From assembly GCA_963693285.1 (NCBI GenBank), contig OY848918.1:12200960-12264959 (forward strand): DNA of 64,000 bases, read 5' to 3'. The notes under the pieces were generated by a model. That model did no database searches and was not told where the DNA came from. It saw only the letters and a list, made by a program, of their open reading frames with translations. Position numbers and translations under genes: made by a program. The first letter of the stretch is position 1; every line of letters begins with the position of its first letter. The stretch is from Xestospongia muta. Taxonomy: Eukaryota > Porifera > Demospongiae > Haplosclerida > Petrosiidae. Below, piece by piece: positions 57,578 through 64,000 of the stretch.

Positions 57578-59752
57578 TCAATACACTACTATTCTATAGT
57601 TCATGTGATCACAAACATACAAAAACCCATCTTGATCAGCTGCTATTCCTCGTGGCCAATTAAGTTTATCTTTACCGGAATTACCAAAACACCGAACAAA
57701 CTCACCACTAGTGGTGAAAACAGAGATGCGATGATTTTTATGTTCAGTAATGTACATAAAGTTCCTGTTGATAATAATTGATTCGGGCAAGTAAAGTTGT
57801 CCAGGACTCCACCCATAAGTACTAATCTGTGACAGAAATTGTCCATTGGGTGTGAACTTCTGGATACGATGATTTTTCGTATCTGCAACATATACAAGGC
57901 CTTCGCTATCAATTGCAATGTGATTTGGATCATAAAACTGTCCCTTGCCTGAACCATATGTGCCAAACATATGAGAGAAGGTAAGGTCAGAGTTCAAGAC
58001 TTGAATTCGATAATTATACAGGTCAGCGATATAGATCTGCTGAGTTAATGGAGATATAGTAATACCCAAAGGCTGATTGAATTCACATTCTCCTGTACCT
58101 TTAACACCCACAGATTTAACGAGCATTCCGTCTATAGTTATCTTCTGAATCTTATGGTCGTCAGTAATAATAAGATGGTTGTCTGATGTAACAGCTACAC
58201 CACGAGGATAAGTAATTTTAACCTTGTCGTTTTCACCTTTCTGATCAAAAGAGTAAATCTTTCTTCCATCTTTATCAAGGATAGTAAGACAGTTGTAGTG
58301 ATTGTCAGTTATTATTATCCACTTGTCCTTTGTCACAGCAATTCCCCAGGGACGGTAAACTTTAGGTATAATACGTACTGGACTGATGTTGTCTAGATAA
58401 GGATTGAATGGAAGAACTATTGGGATACTACTAAAGTCGATGTTGTCAATTTGGACTCGTAGTTGATGTGGACCATGAGAAGTGGGGCTACAATCTATCA
58501 TGTATATTCCAGGCTGAGTTGTGGTTTTAACCTTGGTTGTGATAGGGCCAGGGATTGTATCAGACACTATATTACAGCTAAGAGATTGAAGTGGAACTTC
58601 AAGAAAAGATCCTGGAAAGCTTAAAGACTTGATAGACAGTGGAAATGAAACAACTGTTTGGTCAATAGAGACATCGTGAGGTTGGACTTCAGAGATTTTG
58701 AATTTATATTCAATAGCTGGTGAGAAGAATGTGATACTTCCAAGGTTATGTAAGGTGGTAGATACTTCCAAGTTCTCATGAAATTTAACATTGGTCTTTT
58801 CTTCTGGAACAAAGTCGTCAATGTTGATTTGTTCAATCAAGTGGTTCATACGAGTCATTAAATGTTTCTTGTGCTTAAGAACTTGTTGATAGCCTTGTTC
58901 ACAATCGTGTACATTAAGTGTAGAATCTACAAACTGTTTAGTATCGTTGAGCTGATCCAGCCTCCTTGTGGCTCCTGTTTTCTGACTAACCAACACGTTA
59001 ACTTTTTTTTCAGTGATTACATCAACTTGTCTAGTGAGTTCTTTCTCAGAGTCTCTGATAACTCTGATAAATGTTTCTGCCATCATATGTATTTCATCTT
59101 TTGTTGTCTTTCCTTGCTCTTTGATCTTGCTCTCTCGATCTGTGAGCTTAGCCAAGGAACTAGAAACAGAAGCAACTAGTTCTCCAATAGTTTTCAATTT
59201 ATTCTCTACCTCTGAGCGATGTTTAGGGTAGCTTTGAGCGATCAAGTAAATGTCGTGGTCTCTATGATCACTTACCGCACAGTTATTGCAGATAAGTTCA
59301 TCGCATCTTTCACAGAACATTTCTAGAGGCTTGTTATGACTTGAACATTTCATAGTTGTATCCTGATGATTTGGAAGAACGTGACACTCTTTACAAATTC
59401 CTGTTGTATCACTCTTTGAACAGGCATTGCACAAACGTTTCTGTGGTTCTGCTTGTTTCATCTCCTTCTTTAAACGATTGTAAATATCCTTAAGATTGTT
59501 TTTGTTAGTATCTGGAGGGAAGACACTCCCTCCTAAACCATCTGGATCAGGTAACTCTGCAGCTGTGTGACATGTAGGGCAATAGATGAACGTTTTCTTA
59601 TCTTCTTCCTCATCTATGGGTAAAGTTTCCAAGCAATGTTGACAAAAAGAGTGCTGACATGGTAAGATTCTAGGATTGGTAAAAATGTCGCGACATATAG
59701 GACAAGCGAGTTGTATCTTTAGCCTCTCCAAAGCCGACAAGGAAGCCTCCAT
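57578..59752 (-). CDS. TRIM-NHL protein, copy E (724 aa), B-box 1 truncated
   Basis: Open single-exon copy of the C type (RING ends CPTC). An in-frame 78-bp deletion removes 26 residues (from FLCKDC to ITASQV in the paralogues), taking the second half of B-box 1 with its zinc ligands, so this domain is probably not folded. B-box 2 has a distinct variant shared only with F (CERCDELICNNC). A perfect donor-like GGTAAGT occurs in the B-box 2 codons (GT at about 59274-59275). Coiled coil, filamin repeat and NHL propeller are intact. It may still be functional because B-box 2, the more widely kept of the two, remains. Confidence 0.88.
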   Translation of the reverse strand: MEASLSALERLKIQLACPICRDIFTNPRILPCQHSFCQHCLETLPIDEEEDKKTFIYCPTCHTAAELPDPDGLGGSVFPPDTNKNNLKDIYNRLKKEMKQAEPQKRLCNACSKSDTTGICKECHVLPNHQDTTMKCSSHNKPLEMFCERCDELICNNCAVSDHRDHDIYLIAQSYPKHRSEVENKLKTIGELVASVSSSLAKLTDRESKIKEQGKTTKDEIHMMAETFIRVIRDSEKELTRQVDVITEKKVNVLVSQKTGATRRLDQLNDTKQFVDSTLNVHDCEQGYQQVLKHKKHLMTRMNHLIEQINIDDFVPEEKTNVKFHENLEVSTTLHNLGSITFFSPAIEYKFKISEVQPHDVSIDQTVVSFPLSIKSLSFPGSFLEVPLQSLSCNIVSDTIPGPITTKVKTTTQPGIYMIDCSPTSHGPHQLRVQIDNIDFSSIPIVLPFNPYLDNISPVRIIPKVYRPWGIAVTKDKWIIITDNHYNCLTILDKDGRKIYSFDQKGENDKVKITYPRGVAVTSDNHLIITDDHKIQKITIDGMLVKSVGVKGTGECEFNQPLGITISPLTQQIYIADLYNYRIQVLNSDLTFSHMFGTYGSGKGQFYDPNHIAIDSEGLVYVADTKNHRIQKFTPNGQFLSQISTYGWSPGQLYLPESIIINRNFMYITEHKNHRISVFTTSGEFVRCFGNSGKDKLNWPRGIAADQDGFLYVCDHMNYRIVVY

Positions 59753-61881
59753 GAATGCACGAAATGTGTAGGAGTTAACTTCGTCCGAATAATATTAATA
59801 ATTTGTAATAATTATTATAGTTATAATATAATTTTAATATAAGCTACAAAATAAACTAATCTAAATTTCGGTTTGTTATTGTTTCAAGTATTATAATACA
59901 GTATTTATAAGAGCATAAAGACAGATTGTAACAAATTTAAAAGTTCCTGTTTTCTATTTGGATTATCAATTTCTCTATAATTGATATAAAACTGTTACTC
60001 AAAACATTATCAATTGTTTGTCCATCCTTCACATCCATCTGTTAGTATGTCTATCCATTTTCATATCCATCCATTCATAACTTACTCTATATTTGAAGCA
60101 CTTTCAATTAATTGTTAATCAGATCAATTAAAAATCTATTATGTTGGTCATTACTTCCAGCCTTCTTTTCTCTTCTTTTAATTTTAATTTAATTTTATTT
60201 TGGGCTATCCAGCCTATACACCATACACACATTCATACAATCCCTAATAATTATCTCTCTCCTGCTGCCTGGTGGCGAAAAACATTTTTTTAATAACCCA
60301 GGCTGCCAGGTTGCAGGGGAGAGCTCTGATCTTCTAGGTTGTGTGTGCGTGTGTGCTGTGTGTGTGTGTAGGTTGGTCGCCCCTTTTCACTTCCTCTGTC
60401 TTTCTTCACTCTCTATCCATTCACTGTTACAACCAGTTCAGTTATAACTACTCTTCTTTCCCTGCAGGAGCAGTACTGTTGAAAAGGTGAGCTATCTCTC
60501 CATCCACCATCTCTCATTCATTCTTTAGTAATCCAGTTGTTTCAGATAACTTTCTTTTTCTTCCTCTATGTTCTCTACTTGTGGACTGACTGGACTCTTG
60601 GGGACTGTCTCTTCTCTATTTGGTCACTGTTCAACTACTGAGACTGTCTTATTTTAAGTTATTTTATTTTTTAAATTTTTTTAAATTTTAATTTCTATAT
60701 CTTTTTCCATGTTTTTCTTTACATTTATTGTTTTATATATTGTCTTTAATTTGACATTTTTCACTGAATAAAATAGTTTGTTTATCATTAATTATCAATT
60801 TTGAAATTTCAAAAATTCTAAATTTAATATAACTTTTAATATTTTCATGAAATCGAATCAGTTTAGAATTCAATTTCTTTTGAAACTCTAAAACAAACAA
60901 CTACAATCATACTGAATTGTTATAAATCTTTTTTACAATTTTTGTATTACAATATTCATTCATTTTATTATTTATATCTTAATTCTTTTGGTTTTACAAG
61001 ATAAAATAACTCTATTATTAATATCACAAATAGCTATACTATTTAATTAACATTTTCAATAGTAATTTTTAATTATAATTAAATAAAGCATTTTGCTGTT
61101 CTGTTAAGCCTGTATTAATGACATTTTCTCATTATAATAATGGTAACATGTTTGTTGTTCCTTGCTAGGTAAGTGTATGCTGATGATATTTTCCCGCTTG
61201 GCCAATGTGTCCTCACTCGTAATGGGTTCTCTGGAGACCTTCTTCGACTAGACTCTTTAGATCTTCACCTATTGAGACAGTTTATTTATGTTTCAATGTT
61301 TCTTTTAATGAAGTTTTTTTAGATGTTTACTTTTATCTTGGCTTTTAATTGTTAAAATGATGTTTATCATTTAACTTTTTAAAAAAAAAGGTTTAGAGTT
61401 CAGTACTCTCACAAGATATCAACAACCTGGACAAGAATCATACAGATCAGAGAAACTGAACATTTGCTGTCACCTTCCAACTCAAAGATCTTATTCTCTG
61501 TATAGCAATTATAAATGACACTTGATGACACATACTATGAACATTCTTAAGTAATGTAGTAACATGTCCACACAGTTAACAATGGAGAAATAATCAATTA
61601 AAATGGAGATTATCAGTAGCTTGAAAATCATATTACTATTAAGGTGCAGACAACTGGCAGCTGCCCAACAACTCAGTTAATATCAAATATCAAAGCTATG
61701 AATATGATTTTAATTTTTGTGGCTACAGTTTATTAGAATTTTATTTTGGTTTGTTGTTAGAATAGACAATAAAACTGACTGATTCTCATTGTTAGTATAA
61801 TTTGTAAGAAGCTAAACCTAGAAAATTAAATTAACTAAGACCAACAGATACAACTATTCAGAACAAAATAATAAAGTTAGT
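59753..61881. other. E-F spacer
   Basis: Matches the C-D spacer closely over its whole length, including the exon-like 19-nt segment at 60468-60486 (+) and the 3' flank type seen after B, D and F. No gene seen. Confidence 0.6.
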
Positions 61882-64000
61882 TCAATACACTACTATTCTA
61901 TAGTTCATGTGATCACAAACATATAAAAACCCATCTTGATCAGCTGCTATTCCTCGTGGCCAATTAAGTTTATCTTTACCAGAATTACCAAAACACTGAA
62001 CAAACTCACCACTAGTGGTGAAAACAGAGATGCGATGATTTTTATGTTCAGTAATGTACATAAAGTTCCCATTGATAATAATTGATTCGGGCAAGTAAAG
62101 TTGTCCAGGACTCCACCCATAAGTACTAATCTGTGACAGAAATTGTCCATTAAGTGTGAACTTCTGGATACGATGATTCTTTGTATCTGTAACATATACA
62201 AGGCCTTCGCTATCAATTGCAATGTGATTTGGTTCATAAAACTGTCCCTTGCCTGGACCATATGTGCCAAACATATGAGAGAAGGTAAAATCAGGGTTCA
62301 AGACTTGAACTCGATGATTATACAGGTCAGCGATATAGATCTGCTGAGTTAATGGAGATATAGTAATACCCAAAGGCTGATTGAATTCGCATTCTTCTGT
62401 ACCTTTAATACCCACAGATTTAACGAGCATTCCGTCTATAGTTATCTTCTGAATCTTATGGCCATCAGTAACTATAAGTGGTTGTCTGATGTAACAGCTA
62501 CACCACGAGGATAAGTAATTTTAACCTTGTCATTTTCACCTTTCTGATCAAAAGAGTAAATCTTTCTTCCATCTTTATCAAGGATAGTAAGACAGTTGTA
62601 GTAATTGTCAGTTATTATTATCCACTTGTCCTTTGTCACAGCAATTCCCCAGGGACGGTAAACTTTAGGTATAATACGTACTGGAGTGATGTTGTCTAGA
62701 TAAGGATTGAATGGAAGAACTATTGGGATACTACTAAAGTCAATGTTGTCAATTTGGACTCGTAGTTGATGTGGACCATGAGAAGTGGGGCTACAATCTA
62801 TCATGTATATTCCAGGCTGAGTTGTGGTTTTAACCTTGGTTGTGATAGGGCCAGGAATTGTATCAGACACTATACTACAGCTAAGAGATTGAAGTGGAAC
62901 TTCAAGAAAAGATCCTGGAAAGCTGGAAGACTTGATAGACAGTGGAAATGAAACAACTGTTTGGTCAATAGAGACATCGTGAGGTTGGACTTCAGAGATT
63001 TTGAATTTATATTCAATAGCTGGTGAGAAGAATGTGATACTTCCAAGGTTATGTAAGGTGGTAGATACTTCCAAGTTCTCATGAAATTTAACATTGGTCT
63101 TTTCTTCTGGAATGAAGTCGTCAACATTGATTTGTTTGATCAAGTGGTTCATGCGAGTCATTAAATGTTTCTTGTGCTTCAGAACTTGTTGATAGCCTTG
63201 TTCACAATCATGTACATTAAGTGTAGAATCTACAAACTGTTTAGTATCGTTGAGCTGACCCAGCCTCCTTGTGGCTGCTGTTTTCTGATTAACCAACACC
63301 TTAACTTTATTTTCAGTAATTACATCAACTTGTCTAGTAAGTTCTTTTTCAGAGTCTCTGATAACTCTGATAAATGTTTCTGCCATCATATGTATTTCAT
63401 CTTTTGTTGTCTTTCCTTGCTCTTTGATCTTGCTTTCTCGATCCGTGAGCTTAGCCAAGGAACTAGAAACAGAAGCAACTAGTTCTCCAATAGTTTTCAA
63501 TTTATTCTCTACCTCTGAGCGATGTTTAGGGTAGCTTTGAGCGATCAAGTTAATGTCGTGGTCTCTATGATCACTTACCACACAGTTATTGCAGATAAGT
63601 TCATCGCATCTTTCACAGAACATTTCTAGAGGCTTCTTATGACTTGAACATTTCATAGTTGTGTCCTGCTGATTTGGAAGAACTTGTGAAGCTGTTATCA
63701 TGTAAAAATACATGATCTCATGAGTATCATGTGATTGGATACAATATTTACAAAGAAATATGTGACACTCTTTACAAATTCCTTTACAAACGTTTCTGTG
63801 GTTCTGCTTGTTTCGTCTCCTTCTTTAAACGATTATAAATGTCCTTAAGATTGTTTTTGTTAGTATCTGGAAGGAAGACACTCCCTCCTAGACCATCTGG
63901 ATTAGGTAACTCTGCAGCTGTGTGACATGTAAGGCAATAAATGAACGTATTCTTATCTTCTTCCTTATCTATGGGTAGAGTTTCCAAGCAATGTTGACAA
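61882..64000 (-). pseudogene. TRIM-NHL copy F, frameshifted and cut by the window edge
   Basis: Three open segments cover most of a TRIM-NHL copy: 63784-63987 (RING end and linker), 62472-63713 (B-box 2 to mid NHL) and 61882-62430 (rest of the propeller). A net loss of about 26 bp near 63782 removes the first zinc ligands of B-box 1 and shifts frame. A one-base loss near 62478 breaks the NHL domain. The RING tail has CLTC like B and D, whereas B-box 2 (CERCDELICNNC) and the linker (PDTNKNNLKD) match E, so the copy is a mosaic. The 5' end lies beyond the window. Confidence 0.8.

Overview
This 64 kb window looks like AT-rich metazoan nuclear DNA, most likely from a demosponge (Amphimedon-like). 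That host call is inferred from the gene content and compact gene structure and was not tested by a search. Coding exons are short, joined by small GT-AG introns. The left 36 kb holds ordinary multi-exon genes. The right 26 kb is a tandem array of intronless TRIM-NHL genes. Microsatellites ((GA)n, TGGA, CATC-type) are abundant and mostly intronic.

Left part: (1) <1-4301 (+), the 3' part of a mesh/SUSD2/MUC4-type membrane mucin (AMOP, VWD, EGF, Ser/Thr repeats, TM). (2) 4905-10293 (+), twelve phase-compatible exons giving a 435-aa protein that joins an N-terminal LEM domain to a complete N-acetylneuraminate lyase, an unusual combination. (3) 11131-13523 (-), a 297-aa coiled-coil protein, divergent from (4) 13627-14215 (+), mitochondrial ribosomal protein L41. 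(5) 14632-20955 (-), a 1018-aa salt-inducible kinase (SIK) with a KA1-like C-terminus; a noncoding 5' exon may lie near 26.1 kb.

Middle: 26.2-30.4 kb shows no gene. At 30.4-31.4 kb is a decayed copy of the Death-domain/NHL gene that follows it (31787 to at least 34344, -). At 34518-35584 is a 1.07 kb foldback element with long inverted repeats and a perfect 9-bp target duplication. A 65-bp minimal relative with its own 9-bp duplication lies at 10736-10800, and a 23-bp end remnant at 36037-36059. Together they define a Mutator-like non-autonomous family.

Right part: six tandem minus-strand TRIM-NHL copies (RING, two B-boxes, coiled coil, filamin repeat, NHL propeller), here called A to F. A carries a one-base frameshift in a homopolymer, B-E are open, and F is broken and cut by the window end. 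Flanks and a RING substitution alternate (B/D/F against C/E), so the array appears to have grown by copying a dimer of about 9 kb. A 1.14 kb TA-flanked element sits only in the A-B spacer; the paralogous spacers show the empty site.

Exon boundaries were assigned by eye from GT/AG signals, reading phase and family similarity. In the LEM-lyase, coiled-coil, MRPL41 and SIK models the summed exon lengths are multiples of three; no transcript data were available.
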